Shown in pieces: positions 17,023-25,839 of a stretch of DNA of 64,000 nucleotides. Where the stretch lies: NCBI RefSeq assembly GCF_000993785.3, contig NZ_CP009922.3:62001-126000 (forward strand). The letters run 5' to 3'. The position numbers and the translations under genes are program-made. This DNA is from Streptomyces xiamenensis (GTDB taxonomy: Bacteria; Actinomycetota; Actinomycetes; Streptomycetales; Streptomycetaceae). The notes below the pieces were generated by a model, which worked only from the letters and a program-made list of their open reading frames with translations, was not told where the DNA came from and did not search any database. How positions within the stretch are numbered: position 1 is the stretch's first letter; each line of letters begins with the position of its first letter.

Positions 17023-18306
17023 ATGCAACTGCGCGGACATACCCGATACGGTGCGCTGCTGGGCGCACTGTCCCTGGTCGCGGCCTGTTCCGGGGGCGGC
17101 GCCGGCGACGGCGTCATCACCCTCGACTACTGGTGCTGGAGCGGATCCCAGGCGGCCAAGGTCGCCGCGTTCAACGAGGCGCACTCCGACATCCAGGTCC
17201 GGCACACCGACGCCGGCGGCAGCGTGGACTCCTCGACGAAGCTGCTGACCGCCAGCCGGGCGGGCAACGCCCCCGACGTCTCCTGCGTCGAGTACCCGAC
17301 CGTGCCTTCCATGATCGTCTCCGATGTGCTCGCCGACATCTCCGAGTTCACCACGGACATCGAGGACGCCTTCACCCCCGAGGTGTGGCAGATGACCCGG
17401 TTCGAGGGCCAGGTCTACGGCATCCCGCAGGACATCGGCCCCATGGTCCTGCTGTACAACGAGCGGCGCTTCGAGGAACTGGGCATCGCGGTCCCGGCCA
17501 CCTGGGAGGAGTTCGCCGAGGTGGCGGCCGAGGTCAGGGAACGCGACCCGGCCTCGTATCTGACGACGTTCGCCCCCGGCGAGTTCGGCAACTTCGCCGG
17601 GCTGGCACAGCAGGCCGGGGCCTCCTGGTGGTCCGTGGAGGACCGGGAGTGGACGGTCGCCATCAGCGACGACCGGACGCTGGAGGTGGCCGCCTACTGG
17701 CAGGACCTGATCGACCGTGATCTGGTCCTGCCCGAACCGCTGCTGACGCCCGAGTGGAACAACCGGGTCAACCAGGGACAGGTCCTGACCTGGCCGGCCG
17801 GTCTGTGGGCGCCCGACGTGATCCACGGAGTGGCCGAGGGCCAGGCCGGTGACTGGGCCATCGCGCCCCTCCCCCACTGGGAGGGCGACGGTGGGGAGGT
17901 CGCTCTGCAGGGCGGCACCGCGCTGTCCGTCACCAAGAACTCCGACCACCCCGAGGCCGCCGCGCGGTTCGCCATCTGGATGAACACCGCCGAGACCGCC
18001 TACGAACTCCAGATCGCCGCCGGCCAGTACCCGGCCTGCGTCGAGGGCCAGACCGCCGCCGCCCAGGGACCTCCCCCCGCCCTGACGGCAGGACAGGAGG
18101 ACTACTGGGAGGTCGCCGCCCACGCGGCGGCGCACACCGTCTCCGACATCACCTGGGGCCCGAACGTCAGTACCGCGGGCGACGCCTTCCGCGACGCGAT
18201 GTCCGCCGCCGTCCGCGACGGCACGCCCCTTCCCGACGCGCTCCACGAGACCCAGCGGGTCGTCGTCGAGGAGATGCGACGCGTCGGCTTCAGGCTCTCC
18301 CAGTGA
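17023..18306 (+). CDS. ABC sugar transporter, substrate-binding lipoprotein
   Basis: This is a 427-aa extracellular solute-binding protein of family 1. A lipoprotein signal ends in the lipobox LVAAC with the acylated Cys at residue 22. Mature features include LDYWCWSGSQAAKVAAFNEA near the start, GNAPDVSCVEYPTVP, and VYGIPQDIGPMVLLYNERRF, typical of carbohydrate-binding members of the family. A late segment, GGTALSVTKNSDHPEAAARFAIWM, is also characteristic. It is first in a three-gene importer whose stop overlaps the next start by GTGA. No ATPase gene is present, as is usual in Streptomyces, where the shared MsiK ATPase serves many importers. Sugar identity is not determined. Confidence 0.92.
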   Translation: MQLRGHTRYGALLGALSLVAACSGGGAGDGVITLDYWCWSGSQAAKVAAFNEAHSDIQVRHTDAGGSVDSSTKLLTASRAGNAPDVSCVEYPTVPSMIVSDVLADISEFTTDIEDAFTPEVWQMTRFEGQVYGIPQDIGPMVLLYNERRFEELGIAVPATWEEFAEVAAEVRERDPASYLTTFAPGEFGNFAGLAQQAGASWWSVEDREWTVAISDDRTLEVAAYWQDLIDRDLVLPEPLLTPEWNNRVNQGQVLTWPAGLWAPDVIHGVAEGQAGDWAIAPLPHWEGDGGEVALQGGTALSVTKNSDHPEAAARFAIWMNTAETAYELQIAAGQYPACVEGQTAAAQGPPPALTAGQEDYWEVAAHAAAHTVSDITWGPNVSTAGDAFRDAMSAAVRDGTPLPDALHETQRVVVEEMRRVGFRLSQ

Positions 18307-19292
18307 CCGGCAGCCCCACGACCTCCCCGACAGGTGACCCGCCCATGGCAACCGCAGCCACCAGCCCGCAGCCGGACGGCGGGCCCCGCACCCGGCGACG
18401 GCGCGGCACGATCGCACCGTACGTGCTCATCGCCCCCGCCCTCGTGCTCTTCACCGCCTTCATGGCGGTACCCATCCTCTACGCGCTGCACCTGAGCACC
18501 CAGGGGCTGCGCATCGTCGACGAGGGTGTCTTCGGCATCCGCGACGAGGTGTTCGTCGGCCTGGCCAACTACGGGGAGATCCTGACCGACGGGTCCTTCT
18601 GGGCCGGGTTCGGCAGGCTGGGCCTGTACGGGCTGATCGCCGTCCCCCTCACCCTCGGGCTGGCTCTGCTGTTCGCGCTGCTGCTGGACCACCGGGCCTC
18701 CCGCGCCAAGCGGTTCACTCGCATCGCGATCTTCCTGCCGTATGCCATCCCCGGCGTGGTGGCCTCCCTGATGTGGGGGTTCATGTACCTCCCCTCGACC
18801 AGTCCCTTCAGCTACCTGACCCGGGAACTGGGTCTTGGCGCGATCCCCTTCCTGGACGGCGACGCCATATATCCGTCGCTGGCCAACATCGCCATCTGGG
18901 GCGGCACCGGCTTCAACATGATCATCATCTACACCTCGCTGCGCGGCATCCCGGCCGAACTGTGCGACGCCGCCCGCATCGACGGCTGCACCGAGTGGCA
19001 GATCGCCCGGCGGATCAAGATCCCGCTGGTCGCCCCCGCGCTGGTCCTCACCGGGCTCTTCGCCCTCATCGGCACGCTCCAGGTCTACGGCGAGCCCACC
19101 ATGCTCCGGCCCATGACGACGGAGATATCCCAGACCTGGGTGCCGCTCATGCACATCTACCGCGACGGCTTCATCCGGGACGACCTGCCCATGGCGGCCG
19201 CCGGCTCCGTGATTCTCGCCGTCGGCACCCTGATCCTGTCGCTGGCCCTGCTGAAGGCCACCCAGCGCCGCGCCTTCGGAGGCTTCAAGTGA
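18303..19292 (+). CDS. ABC sugar transporter permease (MalF-type)
   Basis: This is a 329-aa inner-membrane permease with about six hydrophobic segments, the first being APYVLIAPALVLFTAFMAVP. The conserved cytoplasmic EAA loop reads DAARIDGCTEWQIARRIKIP, where the transporter ATPase docks. GTG 18303 is chosen because it overlaps the stop of the binding-protein gene; ATG 18345 with the same frame is an alternative and would shorten the charged N-terminus. It ends in a GTGA overlap with the second permease. It is regulated with the rest of the importer by the ROK-type operator upstream. Confidence 0.9.
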   Translation: MTGSPTTSPTGDPPMATAATSPQPDGGPRTRRRRGTIAPYVLIAPALVLFTAFMAVPILYALHLSTQGLRIVDEGVFGIRDEVFVGLANYGEILTDGSFWAGFGRLGLYGLIAVPLTLGLALLFALLLDHRASRAKRFTRIAIFLPYAIPGVVASLMWGFMYLPSTSPFSYLTRELGLGAIPFLDGDAIYPSLANIAIWGGTGFNMIIIYTSLRGIPAELCDAARIDGCTEWQIARRIKIPLVAPALVLTGLFALIGTLQVYGEPTMLRPMTTEISQTWVPLMHIYRDGFIRDDLPMAAAGSVILAVGTLILSLALLKATQRRAFGGFK

Positions 19293-20158
19293 CGGACCCC
19301 CAGGCCCGGCCGCGCACGGCGGGATCCCCCCGGCGCCCCGGTGCGCTCCCCACCGCGATCCTGCTGATCGGCGCGTTCTACTCGCTGATCCCCATCGTGT
19401 GGATCGTGGTCGCCGCCACGAAGTCCAACGCGCAGTTGTTCTCCACCTTCACCTTCCAGCCGGGCACCGGGCTGCTGGACAATCTGGGAGATCTCTTCGC
19501 GTACGGCGACGGCCAGTTCACGCGGTGGGCGCTGAACAGCCTCTACTACGCCGGCATCGGCTCCCTGCTGTGCACCCTGGTGTCGACAGCCGCGGGGTAC
19601 GCCTTCGCCAAGTACACGTTCCGCGGCCGCACCCCGCTCTTCTACCTCATCCTGGCCGGGGTACTGCTGCCGGGGATGACGCTGGCCATCCCGCAGTACA
19701 TCATCATGTCCGAGGTCGGCATGGTCGGGACGTACTGGTCCGTGCTGCTGCCCGGCCTCATCTCGCCGTTCGGCATCTATCTGGCCCGGGTGTACGCGGA
19801 GGCGTCCGTACCGGACGCCACGATCGAGTCGGCGCGCATCGACGGGGCGGGTGAGTTCCGCATCTTCACCTCGATCGGGCTGCCCATGATGCTGCCCGGC
19901 ATGGTGACGATCTTCATGCTCCAGTTCGTCGGCAACTGGAACAACTTCCTGCTCCCCTTCATCATGCTCTCGGACGAGGACAAGTACCCGATCAATCTGG
20001 GTCTCTACACCCTGCTGTCCAAGGGGTCGGGCGAACCGGCGCTGTACGGCATCGCGATCGTGGGCACCGCCGTGTCCGTGATCCCGCTGATCGTCCTGCT
20101 GCTGTTCCTGCAGCGCTTCTGGCGGCTGGACCTCATCAGCGGGAGCCTCAAGGGCTGA
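19289..20158 (+). CDS. ABC sugar transporter permease (MalG-type)
   Basis: This is a 289-aa permease, the partner of the upstream MalF-type subunit. Six membrane segments are visible, beginning ILLIGAFYSLIPIVWIVVAA, and the EAA loop is ESARIDGAGEFRIFTSIGLP. A segment following the loop reads GMVTIFMLQFVGNWNNFLLP, the typical MalG ending. GTG 19289 overlaps the previous stop by four bases, so the two permeases are translationally coupled and made in equal amounts. Confidence 0.92.
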   Translation: MTDPQARPRTAGSPRRPGALPTAILLIGAFYSLIPIVWIVVAATKSNAQLFSTFTFQPGTGLLDNLGDLFAYGDGQFTRWALNSLYYAGIGSLLCTLVSTAAGYAFAKYTFRGRTPLFYLILAGVLLPGMTLAIPQYIIMSEVGMVGTYWSVLLPGLISPFGIYLARVYAEASVPDATIESARIDGAGEFRIFTSIGLPMMLPGMVTIFMLQFVGNWNNFLLPFIMLSDEDKYPINLGLYTLLSKGSGEPALYGIAIVGTAVSVIPLIVLLLFLQRFWRLDLISGSLKG

Positions 20159-20182
20159 ACGACCGGCCGGGAACGGGGCCGC

Positions 20183-20235
20183 CTCCCCGGCCGGCACGCG
20201 TACGGCTTCGGCGTCGCTGCCGGCCGGCCGGGGAG
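20183..20235. terminator. long hairpin between convergent genes
   Basis: CTCCCCGGCCGGC at 20183-20195 and GCCGGCCGGGGAG at 20223-20235 are perfect 13-base arms. The 27-base loop contains a smaller GC-rich fold. No T-run follows. Its place between the convergent permease and FAD-monooxygenase genes suggests a bidirectional terminator. Confidence 0.6.
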
Positions 20236-20243
20236 ACCGGTTC

Positions 20244-21371
20244 TCACACGGGCAGCCGGGCGAGCAGACCATGGGGCGCGTCGTGGCCGAAGCACAGGTC
20301 AAGGACGGCGTCCGCTTCGGCCGCGTACGCCGCGGCACGCGGGAACATGGCCCGTTCGTAGGCGGCCAGGGCACCTTCGGTGTCTCCCGGCCGGGCGGCG
20401 AGCGCGGTGCCCAGTTCGGCCCCGTCCAGCATCGCGAGGTTGCCCCCCTCCCCGGTGAACGGCGGCATCATGTGCGCCGCGTCGCCGAGCAGGGTGACAC
20501 CGGGCGAGCGCTCCCAGCGGTGACCGACCGGCAGCGCGTGCAGGGGCCGCGGCGTCAGCGCTCCGTCGGCCTGACCGATCAGTGCGCGCAGCGCCGGATC
20601 CCAGCCCTGGAAGTGCTCCAGCACCGCCGCGGCCACCGCGTCCCGGCGCGTGGTGTCGACACCCACCGGCCAGTCCTCCGGAACCGTCAGCGCGACGTAG
20701 AGGTGCAGGCTGCGGTCGGGTCGGGGATGCGCCAGCAGGCCCTGCCCCTCCCCCAGCGCGTAGAAGAGGCCGTCGCCCACAAGCGCGGCGCACTCCGGAT
20801 GACGGATGTCCGCCTCGTACAGGTCGGTCTCCACCAGCGTCATGCCCGTGTAGCGCGGCCGTACCCCCGAGAGCAGGGGGCGGACCCTGGACCAGGCACC
20901 GTCGGCTCCGACCAGCAGACCGGTCGTGAACACCGAACCGTCGGCAAGCCGCACCTCGTGCCGGCCGTCTCCCAGTGCCCGTGCTCCCGCGACCCTCGCG
21001 CCCCAGCGGACCGTGTCCCCGGGCAGCGAGTCGAGCAGGAGATCACGCAGCAGGCCGCGTTCGATGTCGGCGCGGACGGTGTCCGCCGCCGCGCCGTCCT
21101 CCCGGCACACGACGGCGTTCTTGTCGAGGATGCGCACCGCGGCGGTACCGGTACGGGCCCGGGCGCGGAACCGCGGGCGCAGGCCGGCGGCTCGCAGGGC
21201 CGCCTGCCCGGTGTCCTCGTGCAGGTCGATGACGCAGCCCTGCGGGCGGGCCCGGGGTGAGGCGTCGAGCTCGTACACCGCGGCGGGGACGCCGGCCGTG
21301 TGCAGGACGCGGGCCAGCGTCAGGCCGCCGAGGCCGGCTCCGATGATGGCGATGTTTTCGTGGCGGGGCAT
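20244..21371 (-). CDS. FAD-dependent aromatic-type monooxygenase (Tet(X)-like)
   Basis: This is a 375-aa class A flavoprotein monooxygenase. It has the dinucleotide-binding GAGLGGLTLARVLHTAG at residues about 11-27, the DG motif in VGADGAWSRVRPLL, and the second FAD motif GDAAHMMPPFTGEGGNLAMLD near residue 300. The sequence style (PRARPQGCVIDLHEDTGQAA, RADIERGLLRDLLLDSLPGD) matches the Tet(X)/FAD-dependent monooxygenase subgroup that hydroxylates tetracyclines, rifamycins or other aromatics. ATG 21371 follows a GAGGAG ribosome binding site. It stands alone, so the substrate cannot be inferred; detoxification and biosynthesis are both possible. Confidence 0.88.
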   Translation of the reverse strand: MPRHENIAIIGAGLGGLTLARVLHTAGVPAAVYELDASPRARPQGCVIDLHEDTGQAALRAAGLRPRFRARARTGTAAVRILDKNAVVCREDGAAADTVRADIERGLLRDLLLDSLPGDTVRWGARVAGARALGDGRHEVRLADGSVFTTGLLVGADGAWSRVRPLLSGVRPRYTGMTLVETDLYEADIRHPECAALVGDGLFYALGEGQGLLAHPRPDRSLHLYVALTVPEDWPVGVDTTRRDAVAAAVLEHFQGWDPALRALIGQADGALTPRPLHALPVGHRWERSPGVTLLGDAAHMMPPFTGEGGNLAMLDGAELGTALAARPGDTEGALAAYERAMFPRAAAYAAEADAVLDLCFGHDAPHGLLARLPV

Positions 21372-21999
21372 GCTGCTCTCCTCGCGGGGATGTGACGTGA
21401 TGTCGGGGGACGCGTGAGGCGCGGCGTGATCGCTGGGGCCGCGCACGGCGGAGCGCGCCTTTCCGGTGCGGGAGGCGGGGCGACCGATCACCCGGGAAGA
21501 CCGTGCGGGCAGGTGCGGCTCACGGTTCGGCGCCGCACGGCGCGGGCGACCGGGGCGCCGGCACCGTCGGAGCGCGGAGCGGCAGCCGTCCGTCACGGCG
21601 CGCGCGGCTGATCCCGGGAGAGCGCCCGGGCGATGGTCCATCTCCTCCGGCCGGAACGAGGACTCCGGCGGGTGTTACCCGGCGCAACGGCCGGGGGGTC
21701 TCACTCGTTCCCGGGCGGGCAGAGATTCATCAGCGCGCCCCAGGCACTCACATAGCCATTGGTGCCCGCGGAACGCCATTCCAGGGGCCCTCGCACCGAT
21801 GCCTGGCGACACCGGTCGGGTGCCGAGGGGTGGGAGCCGTGGTGCAGCGGGGAACGCACAACACCCTCCACCGAGCGGTTGTCCTCTGCCACGCCCAGCC
21901 TACCGAACCGGATTCTCCGGAATCCACCATCTGCGCCTGGATTTCGCGGCGTTGGTCACAGAGGCCGAGCTCGTCCCGGCACCGCGGACAACGACACGG
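21372..21999. other. 628-base stretch without a supported gene
   Basis: This lies between two minus-strand genes. It should hold the FAD-monooxygenase promoter, but I see no convincing -35/-10 pair. A 63-codon minus-strand frame (GTG 21892 to TGA 21701) ends NGYVSAWGALMNLCPPGNE; it has high third-position GC but no ribosome binding site and no family resemblance. I leave it as an unconfirmed small ORF. Confidence 0.3.
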
Positions 22000-22029
22000 G
22001 CCCCCGCCCGTCACCGTACGGGCGGGGGC
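22000..22029 (-). terminator. intrinsic terminator of the peptidase gene
   Basis: GCCCCCGCCCGT at 22000-22011 and ACGGGCGGGGGC at 22018-22029 form a perfect 12-base stem with a 6-base loop. It starts 16 bases beyond the stop codon of the M15 peptidase, as read on the minus strand. Confidence 0.8.
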
Positions 22030-22044
22030 GCGGCTGTCGGCGGG

Positions 22045-22773
22045 TCAGATGCCGCAGGTCGGGGCGGACCAGAAGCGGCTGGAGCGGTGGGCGACGTGCG
22101 TGTGGTCGTTGTGGCCGGGGTATCCCGGGCCCAGGATCTCGTTGAAGCCGTGGTACCTGGCGCGCTGGGCGAGAGTGCAGAAGGACGGGGTGCCGGTCAG
22201 GTCGACGCCGTCGCCGTACAGGTGACGGCTGTTGGCGGCGCCACCGGCCGCGTTGTTGCAGGCCACCGAGCGGAAGCCGCTGCTGACCGTGATGGGCCGG
22301 TCGCCCAGCGCCTTGCGCAGGGCCTCCAGCTTCCACATGCTGACCAGGGCGTTCTGCCGGGCTGTCGCGGCACTGACCGCGCCTCCGGCCCAGGTGGTGT
22401 TGCAGCGGTTGAGCTCGGCGAAGCTGAAGTGGGCCGGGGAGCAGTCCGGGGACTGCAGCGCGTAGATGCGGTTGAAGGTGGCGGGTCCGGCCACTCCGTC
22501 GGCGGCCAGGCCGTACGCCTGCTGGAAGCGCGTCACGGCTGCCCGGGTCGCCGGGCCGTAGGAGCCGTCGAGGGCCAGGACCTCACCGTAGGCGGGGTAG
22601 CCGGAGACTCTTATCTGCAGTTGACGCACGTCTTCTCCGGATGAGCCCTGGGAGAGGGTGCGATTCCAGGTGTAGCAGCTGTCGGCCGCGGCGGTGGACG
22701 CGGTGCCGGCGCCGACCAGGGTGGCGGCGGTCAGCAGGACCAGGGCGGCCAGGGAGCGGATCACTCGTCTCAT
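22045..22773 (-). CDS. secreted zinc D-Ala-D-Ala carboxypeptidase (M15) with peptidoglycan-binding domain
   Basis: This is a 242-aa exported cell-wall peptidase. A signal peptide (RRVIRSLAALVLLTAATLVG ... ASTAAA) is followed by a PG_binding_1 domain (about 40-105: SSGEDVRQLQIRV, DGSYGPATRAAVTRFQQAYG) and an M15A catalytic domain. Zinc ligands are visible as the H and D of SRHLYGDGVDLTG and the H of HNDHTHVAH. Length and layout match the Streptomyces albus G D,D-carboxypeptidase, which trims cross-link donor stems in peptidoglycan. ATG 22773 gives a proper n-region; an upstream in-frame start would put extra residues before the signal. Paired cysteines suggest disulfides outside the cell. Confidence 0.92.
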   Translation of the reverse strand: MRRVIRSLAALVLLTAATLVGAGTASTAAADSCYTWNRTLSQGSSGEDVRQLQIRVSGYPAYGEVLALDGSYGPATRAAVTRFQQAYGLAADGVAGPATFNRIYALQSPDCSPAHFSFAELNRCNTTWAGGAVSAATARQNALVSMWKLEALRKALGDRPITVSSGFRSVACNNAAGGAANSRHLYGDGVDLTGTPSFCTLAQRARYHGFNEILGPGYPGHNDHTHVAHRSSRFWSAPTCGI

Positions 22774-22938
22774 GAGGGAGCACAGTGGCGGCCATCCGCT
22801 GAATTGACAAGGGCGCGTCAAGCATACGGCCGGACCCTGCTGCGCGGGTGCCGCTTTCTCCTCTCCTTCGGAGGTTTCCCGGGCCGCCGGCCGGCCGGGG
22901 AGCGCCCGCCGACCCCTGGGCTTCTTCCCGGAGCCTCC

Positions 22939-24168
22939 TCACGGCGGGCCGGCCGGCAGGCGGCGGAAGGCGGGGATGGCGAGCAGGGCCGCGCAGCCGG
23001 CCAGCAGGAAGACGGACGAGGTGGCCAGGACGGCCCCGGTCCCCACCAGGCCTGCGGCGGGGCCGGCCAGGGCGCGTCCCACGGGCTGCAGGATGAGCGA
23101 ACCCGTCTGGTCGTAGGCGTAGATGCGGTTCAGCACGTCGGCGGGGATCTGGGTCTGGACCGTGGTCGCCCACATCACCGCCCAGACCGACGCCCCCGCG
23201 CCGGCCGCCACGAAGGCGGGCGCGAGCAGCACCGGTGGCGCGCCCTGTCCGACGAGGAACGGAACCGGGAGGTAGCCGAGCAGTGCGAGGATCCCGGTCC
23301 GCAGCGGGAAACGGGGACGCATCCGCATCGCCACCAGCCCGCCGGCCGCCGCGCCGGTACCGAAGAGCGACATCATCAGGCCGTACCCGCTCGCCCCGTC
23401 CCGGTCCGTCAGGACCGTGGCGGCCAGCACCTGGAACGGCCCGTAGAGGGTGAGGCCGAGCAGGGCGAACACGCCGATGACCGGCCACAGCCAGGTACGG
23501 GAGCGGAACTCGTACCAGCCGTGCCGCATCCCCTGCCACAGATTCTCCCGGCGAGGAGTGGGCACGGCCACGAGCCGGATGACGGACAGACACACGGCGC
23601 TGACGGCGAACGACACGGCGTCGAGGGCGATGGCGGTGGCCGGTGCGGCGAATCCGACGACGATTCCGGCGCCCATCGGCCCCAGGGCCGCGCCGATGGA
23701 TATCCCGATCCGCAGTGCGGCGTTGGCCTCCTTGAGATGGCCGGGGGCGACGGCCGGCACCATGCCGGCCACGCCGGGCTGGTACAGCGCCGTGGCGGCT
23801 CCGGTCACCGCCTGGGTGGCGATCAGGAGCCACAGCGAGGGCCGCCCGCCGGCGACGTCCACCGCCATGAGACCGATCGCCACCAGCCGGACGAGGTCGG
23901 CGACGATCATCATCCGGCGTGCCTGGAAGCGGTCGGCCAGCACACCGCCGACGAGCATCAGCACCACCATGGGGGCGATGTGGGCGGCCAGGACCAGTCC
24001 CACCTCGCTGGCTCCGAAACCGGCCGAGAGCATGGCCACGGTGAGCGCCACCGGCAGCATCATGTCCCCGACGAAGGAGATGGTCTGCGCCGAGAAGAAG
24101 AGCAGGAAATGACGGTTGCGCCATACCGACGGCACGGCGGGGGCTTCCTGGGTGACCTCAGTCGCCAT
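22939..24168 (-). CDS. MFS transporter, enterobactin-exporter (EntS)-like subgroup
   Basis: This is a 409-aa integral membrane protein with about 12 hydrophobic segments, starting MATEVTQEAPAVPSVWRNRH then FLLFFSAQTISFVGDMMLPV. The signature loop after segment 2 is GGVLADRFQARRMMIVADLV, a G-x3-D-R-x-x-R-R motif typical of the EntS/MFS_3 group of drug and metabolite exporters. It is the last gene of a minus-strand operon with a nucleotidyltransferase (gap 35 bases) and a phosphatase. That operon diverges from the nucleotide-tailoring operon. The likely role is export of, or self-resistance to, the product of that locus; this is inference from position. Confidence 0.88.
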   Translation of the reverse strand: MATEVTQEAPAVPSVWRNRHFLLFFSAQTISFVGDMMLPVALTVAMLSAGFGASEVGLVLAAHIAPMVVLMLVGGVLADRFQARRMMIVADLVRLVAIGLMAVDVAGGRPSLWLLIATQAVTGAATALYQPGVAGMVPAVAPGHLKEANAALRIGISIGAALGPMGAGIVVGFAAPATAIALDAVSFAVSAVCLSVIRLVAVPTPRRENLWQGMRHGWYEFRSRTWLWPVIGVFALLGLTLYGPFQVLAATVLTDRDGASGYGLMMSLFGTGAAAGGLVAMRMRPRFPLRTGILALLGYLPVPFLVGQGAPPVLLAPAFVAAGAGASVWAVMWATTVQTQIPADVLNRIYAYDQTGSLILQPVGRALAGPAAGLVGTGAVLATSSVFLLAGCAALLAIPAFRRLPAGPP

Positions 24169-24203
24169 CGCCACCCACGATTCCTCTCGGTTCCGGGCCC
24201 GGG

Positions 24204-25787
24204 TCACCCCTGGGTGCTCCCCTGCGGTGTCGGCGTGGCCGGCGAGAGTCTCACGGGGATCAGGACGCTGCTGATGCAGCGGCGGTAGAAGGCGTCCCAG
24301 TCCGAGGCCGGCATCTCGACGAAGCGGGTGCAGCAGATGAGCGCCGGTATGTGTCCGTCCGCCGTGCGATGACGCCGGACGGTTTCGGCGGGCACCCGCA
24401 GCGTCACCCGCCATCCGGAGGCGTCGACGTGCCAGGCGGACGCGGTGGGCGAGGCGTAGGGGAAGACCCGGAAGCCCGCTTCGTGAACGTCCCGTGCCGT
24501 GTGGAGCAGTTCGTTGCCCAGACACACGGCGATCTCGTCGAGGTAGACGCCGAGCCCACGCGAGGAGTGGAAGGTGAAGAGCATCTCGCCGTCCGCCTCC
24601 GAGACGCCGCACTCGACGGCGAAGCCCTCCTCGGGGTGGGCCGGCGGGGTCGACCACAGTGCCGGAACACTCCCTTCCTTCCCGTCGGCCCGGACGGAGA
24701 ACGTCGCCGGGGTGGGGCCCACTTCGACGCGGGTGGTGCCGATGCCGTCCGGTGCGGAGCCGAGCGTGTCCCGCCTGACGAGCATGTCGGCCACCTCGGT
24801 CCCCACATCGACGAGCAGGCCGAAGCCGGCTTCCTGGGGGAAGCTGTCGCGGCCGCCGGAAGGGCCGGCTCCGGCGAGCGGGGCGGGCAGCGCGTCCAGG
24901 CCGCTCAGGACGTGGCGTGCGAACGCGAGGACGTCCTGGGCCTCGTGATCGCGTACCAGCGCGGCGAAGCGGCCTGCGTCGAAGTCCGGGTGGTGCGCGA
25001 GGTCACGGATCTCGCACAGTTCGGCCAGCCGTACCTTGGCGATCGGCTGGACGAAGGGCATTTCGACGTAGTCCTTGAACACGTGGGCGCACAGCAGGAA
25101 CGCTGCCGTGGTGACGTCGGGGATTCTGAGCGTGCCGGCTTCGGAGGCCGGGTGCGGGACGGAGCCAGCGAGGATCGTGCCGTACTCCAGTTTCCGGGTG
25201 GAGACCCAGTCGGCCATGACCAGGCCCCCGGCGCCGTTGGATGCCTGGTAGTCGCCCCGCGGATAGCGCCAGACGGGGAAGTACCCGTGCAGGTCGAGCG
25301 GTGACCTGTCCGGCGAGGAGAAGGTGGCCTCTTCGTGGCAGGCGCTGTTCGCCAGCCGGTGATAGCCCAGGTCCTCGAAGATGCGGCCGTACCGCACGGG
25401 GTCCGGTGTCAGCAGATCCAGGTCCGAGGTCAGCCGGGGGAAACCGGCGGCGCCCAGGAGATGGGCGGCGCTGTTGCCCTTCAGCAGCAGCACCGGCCGC
25501 CCGTCCCAGGCGGGGTGGTCCCTGAGGCCCTTCTCGACCCATGCGGCGTCCGTCTCCACGCGTGCCGCCGCTCCCGCGTGGTGCGCGTGCGAGCGGCGCA
25601 CCGCGTCCAGCAGCCCGTCGGAGACGGGGATCGTGGGGTTTTCCGCGATCCGGACCAGGAACCGTCCGGCCACGCGATGGATCCCCAGCGCGCCGGCGAT
25701 GTCCTCGACCCGCCCGCCCGACAGAGCCGTCGCGTCGTCGCTGAATCCGCCGGCCCACAGCACCGCGTCAAGCACCGGGTTACCCAT
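24204..25787 (-). CDS. large nucleotidyltransferase-family protein (PF14907-like)
   Basis: This 527-aa protein has an N-terminal half typical of the 'uncharacterised nucleotidyltransferase' family. Helices include IPVSDGLLDAVRRSHAHHAG, then VLLLKGNSAAHLLGAAGFPR and TSDLDLLTPDP, whose LKG and SDLDLL supply the metal-binding Asp pair, then RSPLDLHGYFPVW. The C-terminal 200 residues (GVYLDEIAVCLGNELLHTAR, WHVDASGWRVTLRVPAETVR) are not typical of the family and look like a separate beta-rich domain. In lasso and other RiPP clusters, PF14907 enzymes accompany HPr-kinase-like proteins, and one is present at 31703. It lies between the phosphatase and the MFS exporter in one operon. The transferred group and acceptor are unknown. 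Confidence 0.75.
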   Translation of the reverse strand: MGNPVLDAVLWAGGFSDDATALSGGRVEDIAGALGIHRVAGRFLVRIAENPTIPVSDGLLDAVRRSHAHHAGAAARVETDAAWVEKGLRDHPAWDGRPVLLLKGNSAAHLLGAAGFPRLTSDLDLLTPDPVRYGRIFEDLGYHRLANSACHEEATFSSPDRSPLDLHGYFPVWRYPRGDYQASNGAGGLVMADWVSTRKLEYGTILAGSVPHPASEAGTLRIPDVTTAAFLLCAHVFKDYVEMPFVQPIAKVRLAELCEIRDLAHHPDFDAGRFAALVRDHEAQDVLAFARHVLSGLDALPAPLAGAGPSGGRDSFPQEAGFGLLVDVGTEVADMLVRRDTLGSAPDGIGTTRVEVGPTPATFSVRADGKEGSVPALWSTPPAHPEEGFAVECGVSEADGEMLFTFHSSRGLGVYLDEIAVCLGNELLHTARDVHEAGFRVFPYASPTASAWHVDASGWRVTLRVPAETVRRHRTADGHIPALICCTRFVEMPASDWDAFYRRCISSVLIPVRLSPATPTPQGSTQG

Positions 25788-25839
25788 CGCACTCCTTGTC
25801 TTGATCCTCGTCCAGGTCTTCCGGGGAGCCGTGCCCCTG

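Noticed and set aside
21701..21892. 63-codon minus-strand ORF ending NGYVSAWGALMNLCPPGNE, considered as a precursor peptide
   Set aside because: It has no ribosome binding site and no modifying enzyme next to it, so it is noted only in the gap description.
22774..22938. Promoter for the M15 peptidase from TTGACG near 22812 (minus strand)
   Set aside because: No TANNNT-like -10 is present at 16-19 bases, so the promoter cannot be placed.
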